DNA of 23,467 bases from Clostridiales bacterium (GTDB lineage: Bacteria; Bacillota; Clostridia; Oscillospirales; Butyricicoccaceae). Position 1 is the stretch's first letter, and the number at the start of each line of letters is the position of its first letter. The notes below the pieces were generated by a model. The model was not told the origin of the DNA, did no database searches, and saw only the letters and a list, made by a program, of their open reading frames with translations. Positions 14,597-22,162 of this stretch are shown piece after piece. The DNA lies in assembly GCA_019421385.1 (NCBI GenBank), contig JAHZFK010000036.1:1-23467 (forward strand), read 5' to 3'. The translations under genes were made by a program, and so were the position numbers.

Positions 14597-14756
14597 TAAG
14601 AATTGCTATGGGCAGGCGACGCACGATTTCTGGGGATAAACCTTTCGGTGTGCTTTCAAACAATGCTGGCAAGATAGCAACAAGACGCTTCCCGATTGTC
14701 GCCTCTTTAATATTCTCTTGTAATGTTTTTACGCGCTTATGTATAATAATACAATG
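14597..14756. other. intergenic stretch after the IIBCA gene
   Basis: No gene can be supported. The minus strand is open through it (VKTLQENIKEATIGKRLVA...) but lacks a start and runs on through the MITE, so it is at best a remnant. A plus-strand promoter-like pair, TTGTAA (14718-14723), 18 nt, TATAAT (14742-14747), points into the 3' end of the PTS gene, antisense to it. No terminator for the PTS gene is seen here. Confidence 0.35.
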
Positions 14757-16649
14757 TTAATATGCCATTAAAAGTATTGTATTTTCCCCACATGCAGACG
14801 CTGGTTCAGGTACGGTGATCTTGGAATAGTCTTGCGTGTTGGTGACAATTACAGGAGTGGTTACATCGTAACCTGCATCGATAATTTCTTGCCGGTCAAA
14901 GGTCAGCAGCAGATCCCCCGTATGCACAATATCCCCATTCTGAATTGTCGGATGAAAGAACTTTCCCTTTAGGTTCACTGTATCGATACCGACATGAATC
15001 AGCACCTCAATGCCGCTATCGCCTTTTAATCCGATGGCATGACCTGTCTCAAACAGAGCGGTTACTGTTCCATCAAACGGTGCGCGCACCTCCCCATTGG
15101 TTGGGATAATCGCTGCGCCCTTGCCCAATACTTCGGACGAAAAGGTAGCGTCCTGCACCTCTGATAGTGCGATCTCCTGGCCTTGCAACGGAGCGTAAAC
15201 TGTTATCGGATTGACAGCCCCATGCTTCTGAGGCGTCTGTATCTGCGTCTGCGTCACCGGTGCATCTGTATTCTGTACAGCAGGCTTTTCCACAATATCT
15301 TCAAAGCCTATGAGCAAAGTGAATACAAACGTTGCTGCCGCAGTTACCAAGATGGTCAACGCGGCAAATAATAAACTCTCCAAACGACCGTCTTCTACAT
15401 ACTGCAGAATACTGACCACAGCAGGGGTCGCAATGCCAAAGCACTTGAGCGATACAAACCCACCAAACAGGCCGCCCACGGCGGCACCCAAACAAGCACC
15501 CAGCATCGGTCGCTTCAGTTTCATTGTTACGCCGTAAAGTGCTGGCTCAGTGATTCCTGCAAACAAACCGGTAACGGCTGCAGCTGCAGCTGCCTGCTTC
15601 AGTTTCCTGTTGCGGCTGCGCACTGCGACGGCCGCCGCCGCTGCTCCCTGCGCCATATTGGCGCATAGTTCGCTGATACAAATGAAGTTCTCAAACCCAA
15701 CCGACGCAATTACACCCAACTTGATCGGTGTTAGCGCGTGATGCACGCCTGCCATAACGATAAAGGGATAAATCCCGGCAAGCACTCCCACCGCGACAAA
15801 CCCCAGATGGTTTCGAATCCAATAAATCACACCGGTCAACACATCTCCGACAATCGATCCGAGAGGACCGAGTACAAAAAGTGCCAGCAACGCGCAAATC
15901 AGGACAACCAGCAGCGGCTGCAAAAAATTCTTGGCAATTTTAGGCGAGACACGATCTGCAAACTGCTCGATATACCGTTGCACCCATACCGCAAAGATGA
16001 TCGGAAAGATGGTATAAGCGTACTGCGTCGGCAAAAAGGTCAGAAACGATGTCTGCTGTATACCCTCTAGTAGCGTAGTTATGTCCGGGTGCATCAGCAC
16101 TAACGCAGTGCCCGCGGCGTAATACGGGTTTGCGCCGAACTGTTTAGCCGCTGATACGGCCACAAGTACTGGGAAAAAGTAAAACGCTGCATCTCCGATA
16201 ATATTTAGCAGATAATAGACTGCACCATCTTTGGATAATATCCCCACCATGTGGAGCAGAGTAATTAAGATGCGCACCATAGCCGCACCCATAATCGGTG
16301 GGATTACCGGTGCCATCACGCCCGAAATAACATCCATTAACCGAGCGACTATCCCTTTCTTTTCCGGTGTTTTCTCTTGAGGTTCGGCCTGAGGCTGATC
16401 GGCAAAGCTGCCCAGCCGATTTAGTTCCGTGTAAACATGGGCAACGTCGTTACCGATGATGATTTGATATTGTCCAGCCTGCCGCATCACACCGACCACG
16501 CCCGTGATGCTTTTTACCACTTCGTCATCTATTTTAGCGTTGTCCCGCAGCACAAAGCGCAAGCGTGTCATACAGTGAACAACACTTTTTACATTCCCCG
16601 GTCCTCCGACCGCGTGCAGTATCTGCTCAGCAATGCTCGCATAATCCAT
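14757..16649 (-). CDS. bglP: beta-glucoside PTS permease, EIIBCA
   Basis: A 630-aa three-domain PTS protein with a ribosome site AAAGGGG before ATG 16649. IIB domain: residues 1-85, with the phosphorylated Cys26 in VVHCMTRLRF. IIC domain: about residues 100-460, with many membrane helices and GITEPALYGV. IIA domain: about residues 480-630, with active His552 in GIEVLIHVGIDTV. It imports aryl-beta-glucosides, cellobiose or salicin and phosphorylates them using HPr; the exact sugar cannot be read. It lies downstream of bglG on the same strand, behind a RAT/terminator, so its expression should depend on antitermination. The length and order B-C-A match BglP/BglF of the glucoside family. A second, separate PTS is encoded divergently. 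Confidence 0.93.
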   Translation of the reverse strand: MDYASIAEQILHAVGGPGNVKSVVHCMTRLRFVLRDNAKIDDEVVKSITGVVGVMRQAGQYQIIIGNDVAHVYTELNRLGSFADQPQAEPQEKTPEKKGIVARLMDVISGVMAPVIPPIMGAAMVRILITLLHMVGILSKDGAVYYLLNIIGDAAFYFFPVLVAVSAAKQFGANPYYAAGTALVLMHPDITTLLEGIQQTSFLTFLPTQYAYTIFPIIFAVWVQRYIEQFADRVSPKIAKNFLQPLLVVLICALLALFVLGPLGSIVGDVLTGVIYWIRNHLGFVAVGVLAGIYPFIVMAGVHHALTPIKLGVIASVGFENFICISELCANMAQGAAAAAVAVRSRNRKLKQAAAAAAVTGLFAGITEPALYGVTMKLKRPMLGACLGAAVGGLFGGFVSLKCFGIATPAVVSILQYVEDGRLESLLFAALTILVTAAATFVFTLLIGFEDIVEKPAVQNTDAPVTQTQIQTPQKHGAVNPITVYAPLQGQEIALSEVQDATFSSEVLGKGAAIIPTNGEVRAPFDGTVTALFETGHAIGLKGDSGIEVLIHVGIDTVNLKGKFFHPTIQNGDIVHTGDLLLTFDRQEIIDAGYDVTTPVIVTNTQDYSKITVPEPASACGENTILLMAY

Positions 16650-16681
16650 ATTGAAATACCCCTTTCATATCCCTTGTAAAC

Positions 16682-16770
16682 AAAAAAAGACCCGACCCTA
16701 TCCCAAACGGGCAGTTTGCTGCCCGTTTGGCTCAGGATCTGGTCTTGCTGAACTGAATCATAACAAACCG
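16682..16770 (-). promoter_or_regulatory. RAT antiterminator and terminator before bglP
   Basis: Minus strand 16770-16741 reads CGGTTTGTTATGATTCAG then TTCAGCAAGACC, the asymmetric stem-loop of ribonucleic antiterminators bound by LicT/BglG proteins. Its last bases (AAGACC) also open a large terminator whose core is CCAAACGGGCA/TGCCCGTTTGG (16730-16703), closing with GGTCTT plus a T run (16689-16682). RAT and terminator are therefore mutually exclusive. It lies between bglG and bglP. Confidence 0.85.
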
Positions 16771-16777
16771 ATTGTAT

Positions 16778-17626
16778 TTACTTTGTTTCCTGCTCCTCAT
16801 CCAAAATTCGCTTGAGGTGGATGAGAAGATAGAGCGACTCGTCAATGCTCAAGGTGTAATCATATTTTTTTTGAATAAACTCAGCCACTTTTTGCACACC
16901 GGAAAAAACATAAGTGTTCTGCTCAATCAACACATCGTAAATTTCTTTCATGCTGTCCTTATAAGGCTCATGGCTAAAGATACGCGCAGAAAAAAACTTC
17001 AAATGCGTGATAAACCGCTGATAGGAAAAGGAATCCTCATGAAACACAATTTTGAAATGCAGTCGAATAATGTGCAGGATCGTATTGATTAGTTCTGTCA
17101 TTTTCTGCACATCTGCCGGAGTGTTATTGTCCAACTCGGAGGCGATAATATGCATAGCGATGAACGCAGCCTCGTCCGCACCGAGTTCGACACCTGTCGC
17201 CTCGCGAATCCAGCGAATCCCCTTGAGCCCGACAGCATATTCCTTGGGATAAAACTTCTGGATATCTGGCCGAATCATGTTTTTCAACTCAATACCAGCC
17301 TGATGCCGATCAAGCGCAGAGTTGATATGGTCTGTCAAAGTGACATAAAGTGTGTCCTTGATTTTCAGACCCTCTTCAATCCGGGCAGCTTGTACAACCT
17401 TTTCTGCAATATCAAGATATTTTTCTGAAACTGCCTGCACAAATTCCTGCAGCTTACGGCTTTCCTCGTTGCTTTCCAAACGATAGATACGATCGACTAG
17501 TGCGTCATCAAGCAATTCACCGCGCTTCTTGCGAAAGCCGATCCCTGCACCGGTAACAATAATCTCACGCCCGTCCGGATCGAGCGTAACGACCGCATTT
17601 GTATTCAAAACCCGGATGATGTTCAC
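16778..17626 (-). CDS. bglG: BglG/LicT-family transcriptional antiterminator
   Basis: I start it at GTG 17626 with an AGGGGGA site before it, giving 282 aa (family about 280). The longer frame up to 17917 runs through the RAT and promoter and is rejected. N-terminal RNA-binding domain: residues 1-55 (MNIIRVLNTNAVVTLDPDGREIIVTGAGIGFRKKRGELL). PRD1 follows, with His residues in LTDHINSALDRH and AFIAMHIIASE, then PRD2 with HIIRLHFKIVFHEDSFSYQRFITHL and LYLLIHLKRI. The PRD histidines are phosphorylated by the PTS to sense substrate and carbon state. The protein binds the RATs at 16741-16770, 17692-17724 and 17945-17976, including its own leader, so it is autoregulated. Confidence 0.92.
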   Translation of the reverse strand: MNIIRVLNTNAVVTLDPDGREIIVTGAGIGFRKKRGELLDDALVDRIYRLESNEESRKLQEFVQAVSEKYLDIAEKVVQAARIEEGLKIKDTLYVTLTDHINSALDRHQAGIELKNMIRPDIQKFYPKEYAVGLKGIRWIREATGVELGADEAAFIAMHIIASELDNNTPADVQKMTELINTILHIIRLHFKIVFHEDSFSYQRFITHLKFFSARIFSHEPYKDSMKEIYDVLIEQNTYVFSGVQKVAEFIQKKYDYTLSIDESLYLLIHLKRILDEEQETK

Positions 17627-17644
17627 AGTTTCGTCCCCCTGATG

Positions 17645-17724
17645 AAAAAAACTGTCTATAACGTCTCTTCGACCACGCAGACGCCATAAACAGTCTTGCT
17701 TACCCTGAAGTAATAACAAACCTT
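17645..17724 (-). promoter_or_regulatory. RAT antiterminator and terminator in the bglG leader
   Basis: Minus strand 17724-17692: AAAGGTTTGTTATTACTTCA, then GGGTAAGCAAGACTG. It overlaps the 5' side of a terminator, AAGACTGTTTAT...AGACAGTTTTTTT (17697-17645). It is nearly the same sequence as the RAT of the divergent operon. The mRNA start predicted from the promoter at 17759-17731 falls at the first bases of the RAT. Confidence 0.85.
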
Positions 17725-17730
17725 TCTTAA

Positions 17731-17759
17731 AGCATACCACTGCATATCCATCTTGTCTA
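17731..17759 (-). promoter_or_regulatory. bglG promoter
   Basis: Minus strand TAGACA (17759-17754), 17-nt spacer ending in TGG, TATGCT (17736-17731), an extended -10. The start would be near 17724, immediately at the RAT. Confidence 0.6.
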
Positions 17760-17901
17760 TATCCTTTGTCATTTTTGGCGGTTTGTCTATTTCCAAAGAT
17801 GTGGTTTTGTGAGTTCTGTGAAAACGAAACACATTGCCTGCTATTATGCACAAAAATAGCAAACAAAAACAAAGCAATATTCCCAAATATACAATTGGGG
17901 C

Positions 17902-17930
17902 TGGACAAGTGCAGCATATGGTGCTACGAT
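17902..17930 (+). promoter_or_regulatory. promoter of the phospho-beta-glucosidase/cellobiose PTS operon
   Basis: TGGACA (17902-17907), 17-nt spacer ending in TGC, TACGAT (17925-17930), an extended -10. The expected start near 17937 leaves the RAT at the 5' end of the leader. About 140 bp separate it from the bglG promoter; no convincing catabolite-response element was found there. Confidence 0.6.
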
Positions 17931-17944
17931 AAGAGCACGGAAAC

Positions 17945-18028
17945 AAGTTTGTTATTACGTAAGGGTAAGCAAGACTGTTTGCAGCATCTACAAAGGTGGA
18001 TGCTGTGAGCAGTCTTTTCTTTTTTTTC
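17945..18028 (+). promoter_or_regulatory. RAT antiterminator and terminator in the bglA leader
   Basis: AAGTTTGTTATTACGTAAGG then GTAAGCAAGACT (17945-17976) is the RAT. Its end overlaps the terminator AGACTG...CAGCATC/GATGCTG...CAGTCT (17972-18015) followed by TTTTCTTTTTTTT. Same design as the two minus-strand elements, so the LicT-type protein encoded at 16778 probably opens this operon too. Confidence 0.87.
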
Positions 18029-18094
18029 CTGAGGTAATGCAGACACGATTGAATATCAACAGAACGTGTACACGATGAAAAAGGATGTGAAACC

Positions 18095-19531
18095 ATGGAA
18101 AATCAAATCATTCCGGAAAACTTCCTCTGGGGTGGTGCGGTTGCAGCCCATCAGCTGGAGGGCGGCTATGACAGGCAAGGCAAAGGTGTTTCGATTGCAG
18201 ATGTAATGACTGCGGGCGCCAATGGCGTGGAACGACAGATTACAGACGGTATCCTGCCGGGCATGAACTACCCCAACCATGATGCAATCGACTTCTACTC
18301 CCGTTACAAAGAGGACATCAAACTGTTTGCGGAAATGGGCTTCAAGTGTTTCCGCACTTCAATCGCTTGGACGCGCATCTTTCCAAACGGCGACGAAACC
18401 GAGCCGAACGAACAGGGCTTACAGTTCTACGATGACCTATTCGATGAGCTATTGCGATACGGTATCGAGCCGGTCATCACGCTTAGCCACTTTGAAATGC
18501 CGTATCACTTGGTCAAGGAATACGGTGGCTGGCGTAATCGCAAGCTAATTGATTTTTTTGTCCGCTTTGCACGCACGGTTGTGGAGCGGTACAAAGACAA
18601 GGTCAAGTATTGGATGACCTTTAACGAAATCAACAATCAGGGCACAACATGGCACGCCTGGGCAGCATGGACAAATTCCGGTATCATCTACCGCCCGGAC
18701 GAGGATGTACAAAGTGTGCTCCATCAGGCAGTCCATTATGAGATGGTGGCCAGTGCCAAGGCAGTAAAAATTGGACGCGAGATCAACCCGAACTTCCATA
18801 TTGGCTGTATGCTGGCCATGGTGCCATTTTACCCGCTTACTTGTGACCCGGATGACATTCTTGCCGCAGAGTATGCCATGGAGCAGCGTTTGTATTATTA
18901 TGGCGACATCCATGTGTTCGGCGAATATCCAGACTACATTAAGGCGTTCCAAAAGAACCACGGTATGCACCTTGACATCACAACGGATGACCTGCAATGT
19001 CTGCGTGAAGGCTGTGTTGATTACATTGGCATCAGCTATTATATGAGCGAAACAGTCTCTGCCAAGCCAGGTGACACTGTGCGCAAATTCAGCGACACCT
19101 GCTATATGACCGCCAACCCGTATGTCAAGGCCAGTGAATGGGGTTGGCAGATTGACCCGAAGGGGCTGCGCTACTCGCTTAACTTGCTGCACCAACGCTA
19201 CCACCTGCCGCTGTTTATCGTTGAAAACGGCTTTGGTGCGTACGACAAGGTCGAACCGGATGGCATCCACGACCCTTATCGCGTGACCTACCTCAAGCAG
19301 CATATTGAGCAGATGAAAGCGGCGATGGAACTGGACGGCGTGCCAGTGATGGGCTATACACCCTGGGGCTGCATTGATCTGGTGAGCGCCGGCACGGGCG
19401 AAATGGAGAAACGGTACGGCTTCATTTATGTCGATAAAGATAATCAGGGCAAGGGTACTTTGGAAAGGCGGAAAAAGGATTCGTTCTACTGGTATCAGAA
19501 TGTCATCCGCACCAACGGCGAAGAATTATAA
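18095..19531 (+). CDS. bglA: 6-phospho-beta-glucosidase, GH1
   Basis: A 478-aa glycoside hydrolase family 1 enzyme, the usual length, with AAAGGATGTG before ATG 18095. N-terminal FLWGGAVAAHQLEGGYD is the family signature. Catalytic acid/base is Glu178 in MTFNEINNQ and the nucleophile is Glu377 in LPLFIVENGFG. The C-terminal motif DLVSAGTGEMEKRYGFIYVD has the Ser, Lys and Tyr that bind the 6-phosphate, which separates it from non-phospho glucosidases. It hydrolyses phosphorylated beta-glucosides or cellobiose brought in by the PTS genes around it, giving glucose and glucose 6-phosphate in the cytoplasm. It is first gene of an operon with IIB, IIC and IIA. Confidence 0.95.
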   Translation: MENQIIPENFLWGGAVAAHQLEGGYDRQGKGVSIADVMTAGANGVERQITDGILPGMNYPNHDAIDFYSRYKEDIKLFAEMGFKCFRTSIAWTRIFPNGDETEPNEQGLQFYDDLFDELLRYGIEPVITLSHFEMPYHLVKEYGGWRNRKLIDFFVRFARTVVERYKDKVKYWMTFNEINNQGTTWHAWAAWTNSGIIYRPDEDVQSVLHQAVHYEMVASAKAVKIGREINPNFHIGCMLAMVPFYPLTCDPDDILAAEYAMEQRLYYYGDIHVFGEYPDYIKAFQKNHGMHLDITTDDLQCLREGCVDYIGISYYMSETVSAKPGDTVRKFSDTCYMTANPYVKASEWGWQIDPKGLRYSLNLLHQRYHLPLFIVENGFGAYDKVEPDGIHDPYRVTYLKQHIEQMKAAMELDGVPVMGYTPWGCIDLVSAGTGEMEKRYGFIYVDKDNQGKGTLERRKKDSFYWYQNVIRTNGEEL

Positions 19532-19547
19532 TTAGGAGGAATATAAA

Positions 19548-19856
19548 ATGATTATCAGATTGTTTTGCGCAGCAGGCATGTCCACTAGCTTACTGGTCAA
19601 CAAAATGAAGGAAGCCGCCGTCCAGAAGGGCAAGGACGCGGAGATCGAAGCATTTCCGATTGCGGAGATTGACCGCATGACCGACGGCATTGACGTGGCA
19701 CTGCTCGGGCCGCAGGTTGGCTTTCAGCTGGAAAAGGCCAAGAAGATCTGCGAACCCAAGGGCATCCCGGTAGCTGTCATCCCGATGACAGATTACGGCA
19801 TGTGCAACGGAATGAATGTTCTCAAGTTTGCTTATCAGCTGGCAAAAAACAAATAA
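19548..19856 (+). CDS. celA: PTS lactose/cellobiose-type EIIB
   Basis: A 102-aa protein after TAGGAGGAA. The N-terminal MIIRLFCAAGMSTSLLVNKM carries the phosphorylated Cys7 and the P-loop-like turn of the lactose/cellobiose IIB family; ALLGPQVGFQ and PMTDYGMCNG are further family blocks. It passes phosphate from IIA (21367) to the sugar held by IIC (20032). It follows the glucosidase by 16 nt. Gene order IIB-IIC-IIA after a GH1 gene is common in Firmicutes. Confidence 0.92.
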   Translation: MIIRLFCAAGMSTSLLVNKMKEAAVQKGKDAEIEAFPIAEIDRMTDGIDVALLGPQVGFQLEKAKKICEPKGIPVAVIPMTDYGMCNGMNVLKFAYQLAKNK

Positions 19857-20031
19857 ATACATAAGGGAAAGACATATTGCGCTGGTATAGCGCAAGGGTA
19901 GTATGCGATGCCACGCTGTTCCCCCTTTCGAAGCTTTGCAGAACTGTCTCTGTCGAAAAATGTTCTGTGCATTCGTCCTGGAGACATGGTGCGGCACCAT
20001 CATAAGAGAAACAGAAGAAAGGATGACAATT
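19857..20031 (+). other. 175-nt structured spacer inside the PTS operon
   Basis: Between the IIB stop and the IIC start there is no gene, though the IIC frame is open through most of it. It has a perfect TTGCGCT/AGCGCAA hairpin (loop GGTAT) near 19877-19895 and an ATGGTGC/GCACCAT inverted repeat near 19985-20000. Neither has a T run, so they are more likely mRNA processing or stability structures than terminators. Confidence 0.5.
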
Positions 20032-21345
20032 ATGGGGAAGTGGATCAACGAACATCTGATTCCTAAAATTCTGGCGTTTGTCAACACCAAGGCGGTTCAG
20101 TCGATCAAGGACGGCATGGTTTACACAATGCCGCTGTTAATCGTTGGCTCAATTTTTCTGATTTTAGCCAACCTGCCTGTCAAGCAGGCTGCGGACGCAT
20201 TGGCAGCTGCCGGTATCACTACGATTCTCAGTCAAGCCTGTGGTGCAACCTTTAACATCAGCGCCATCATCGCGGTTATTGGCATTTCCTATACTTATGT
20301 TAAGCTGGAAAAGCAAGAGCCGCTGAGCGGTTCGATGATCGCGCTGGCAGTATTCCTGCTGCTGCAGCCGTCCTCCGTGCAGACTGAAAGCGGTGATCTT
20401 GTCAGCAACATCATCAACAAGGACTGGACTGCGGGCAAGGGAATGATCGGCGCAATCATTATTGGTCTGCTAGTCGGTTATCTGTACTCTTGGTTCTTGA
20501 AAAAGAACATCAAAATTAAAATGCCCAACGGCGTACCTGCGGGCGTTGCCAATGCGTTCTCTGCGCTGATCCCTGCGGTGGCCATCGTCATTCTTGCAAC
20601 CATTATTCACGGCATCTTCTCTATGGGCTTGCATACCACCGCGATTGAAGCAATCTATAAGATCATTCAGACCCCGTTGCAAGGCATGACCGACTCGTTG
20701 GGCGGTGCGCTTCTTATGTGCTTTACCGGTCCGTTCCTGTGGATCTTCGGAGTACACGGTACGACGATCGTCGGCGGCGTCATGAGTGGCCTGCTGCAGG
20801 CTAACAGCTTGGAAAATCAGGCCATTCTGGATAAGGGTCTAGAACTGACCGTCGCCAACGGCGGCCATATCGTTACCGCGCAATTCTATGACCTGTTCAT
20901 CAATGTCACTGGTGCCGGCCTGACTATTGGCCTTGTCATCTATCTGGTGGCTTTCGCCAAAGCCAAGCAATTCCGCACGTTGGGAAAACTGGAATTGATC
21001 CCCGCACTGTTCAACATCAACGAACCCATCATGTTTGGTTTGCCGATCGTTATGAACCCTATGCTGGCCGTGCCGTTCATCCTGATGCCTGTCATTGCCT
21101 GCGTTTTGCAGTATTTTGCACTGGCAACTGGCCTGTGTCCGCTGTATGCCGGTGTCATGGTGCCGTGGACCTGCCCGCCGATCATATCCGGCTTCCTTGT
21201 TGGCGGCTGGCGCAGTGCACTGTTACAGATTGTCATCTTAACTATTTCCTTCTTCGTGTATATGCCGTTTATCCGGCGGCTTGATCGGGAAACACTTGCT
21301 GCGGAAGCTGCTGCAGAAGCAAATCCAGAAGACGAAGATTGGTAA
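20032..21345 (+). CDS. celB: PTS cellobiose-type EIIC permease
   Basis: Start at ATG 20032 behind AGAAAGG, giving 437 aa (family about 420-450). The upstream 43 codons of open frame (from 19903) are not coding by content. MGKWINEHLIPKILAFVNTK followed by IKDGMVYTMPLLIVGSIFLI is the typical beginning of cellobiose/lactose IIC. About ten membrane helices follow, with the substrate-site blocks LFNINEPIMFGLPIVMNP and FGVHGTTIVGG. It forms the sugar channel that works with the IIB and IIA proteins. The acidic C-terminus ends in EDEDW. Confidence 0.93.
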   Translation: MGKWINEHLIPKILAFVNTKAVQSIKDGMVYTMPLLIVGSIFLILANLPVKQAADALAAAGITTILSQACGATFNISAIIAVIGISYTYVKLEKQEPLSGSMIALAVFLLLQPSSVQTESGDLVSNIINKDWTAGKGMIGAIIIGLLVGYLYSWFLKKNIKIKMPNGVPAGVANAFSALIPAVAIVILATIIHGIFSMGLHTTAIEAIYKIIQTPLQGMTDSLGGALLMCFTGPFLWIFGVHGTTIVGGVMSGLLQANSLENQAILDKGLELTVANGGHIVTAQFYDLFINVTGAGLTIGLVIYLVAFAKAKQFRTLGKLELIPALFNINEPIMFGLPIVMNPMLAVPFILMPVIACVLQYFALATGLCPLYAGVMVPWTCPPIISGFLVGGWRSALLQIVILTISFFVYMPFIRRLDRETLAAEAAAEANPEDEDW

Positions 21346-21366
21346 GCTGTTCGGAAAGGAGTTTAA

Positions 21367-21681
21367 ATGATGTCCGAAGAACTATCTACCACCTGTTTTG
21401 AAATCATCACCTATGTTGGAACAGCACGATCCTGCTTTATCAATGCTATTCAATGTGCCAAACAGAATGACTTTACGCAAGCGGAAAGCTTAATTAAGCA
21501 AGGCGACGAAGCCTTTGTGCAGGGTCATAATGCCCATGCCGATCTGCTGACCAAAGAGGCAAACGGCGAATTAGGGAGTATCGGCTTATTGATGCTCCAT
21601 GCGGAAGATCAGCTGATGAGTGCTGAGAGTTTCCGCATTATTGCAGAAGAGTTCATCGATCTCTATAAAAAACTGTCTTGA
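21367..21681 (+). CDS. celC: PTS lactose/cellobiose-type EIIA
   Basis: A 104-aa helical-bundle protein after GGAAAGGAG; ATG 21367 or 21370 may be used. It has family blocks TCFEIITYVGTARSCFINAI, GDEAFVQGHNAHADLLTKEA and the active His78 in GLLMLHAEDQLMSA. It receives phosphate from HPr and gives it to IIB. Last gene of the operon. Confidence 0.92.
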   Translation: MMSEELSTTCFEIITYVGTARSCFINAIQCAKQNDFTQAESLIKQGDEAFVQGHNAHADLLTKEANGELGSIGLLMLHAEDQLMSAESFRIIAEEFIDLYKKLS

Positions 21682-21703
21682 ACAAATCACCTTCCCCCCT
21701 CAA

Positions 21704-21766
21704 CCGGATGGAAAAAGAGCGTCATCCGGTGCATTGCAAAGGCCTGCCATGGCGGCAGGCCTTTTT
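21704..21766 (+). terminator. double hairpin terminator of the PTS operon
   Basis: A first stem, CCGGATG/CATCCGG (21704-21729), is followed by AAGGCCTGCC/GGCAGGCCTT and a T run (about 21739-21766). The second has all marks of an intrinsic terminator. Confidence 0.88.
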
Positions 21767-22013
21767 GCTTTCAATGGAATACTCTATCGCTTATAAAAAT
21801 AGAACTTTTCTACTTCCTCAGTAGATTCTAGTGTATCCACATCCCTTGTTTTTTGTCTTTTTTTCAATCCTATGGATGTTTTCATCTTGGCGGTCTTATA
21901 TACTTTTTATTTTAACAGTCTATATCTTAGATGAAAACCTTTCATCTTTTCAATATACTACATTTTTGTTATATTAAGGGTGTAATCATGTCAGAGTAAT
22001 TTTGTCAGAGTAA
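21767..22013. other. AT-rich intergenic region up to the prophage junction
   Basis: No gene. It contains a palindrome AGATGAAA-acc-TTTCATCT (21929-21947), a possible operator, and a tandem repeat TGTCAGAGTAA (21989-21999 and 22003-22013) right at the point where phage coding sequence begins. T-rich tracts dominate the rest. Confidence 0.5.
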
Positions 22014-22162
22014 CCCGCCCGGGGGACAGTCTGCCTATCCGGGTTGTACAAATGCAGTCCTATCAAAAAGAGGGCAAGAATGCGCATGATGACGCGCCAG
22101 ATGCCACGACCGGCATTGCGGAGCGCATGAACAAAAAGGGAGGTGTCAGCGTTTGGCGGTAA
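22014..22162 (+). pseudogene. phage terminase large subunit, C-terminal end only
   Basis: The frame reads PIRVVQMQSYQKEGKNAHDD then APDATTGIAERMNKKGG and stops at 22162. The GKNAHDDAPDA motif is typical of the nuclease-domain end of terminase large subunits. There is no start, and the sequence to the left is AT-rich non-phage DNA, so about nine tenths of the gene is gone. It overlaps the next gene's start by 10 nt, as in intact phage operons. Confidence 0.75.

Noticed and set aside
14307..14672. 121-residue minus-strand ORF
   Set aside because: It crosses the whole MITE-like element and both borders, has no ribosome site and no recognisable content.
17816..17830. Possible catabolite-response element (TGAAAACGAAACAC)
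   Set aside because: Only the first half fits the cre consensus; the second half mismatches at several fixed positions.
17656..18096. Minus-strand ORF over the divergent control region
   Set aside because: It covers both promoters and two RAT/terminators, which explain the sequence better.
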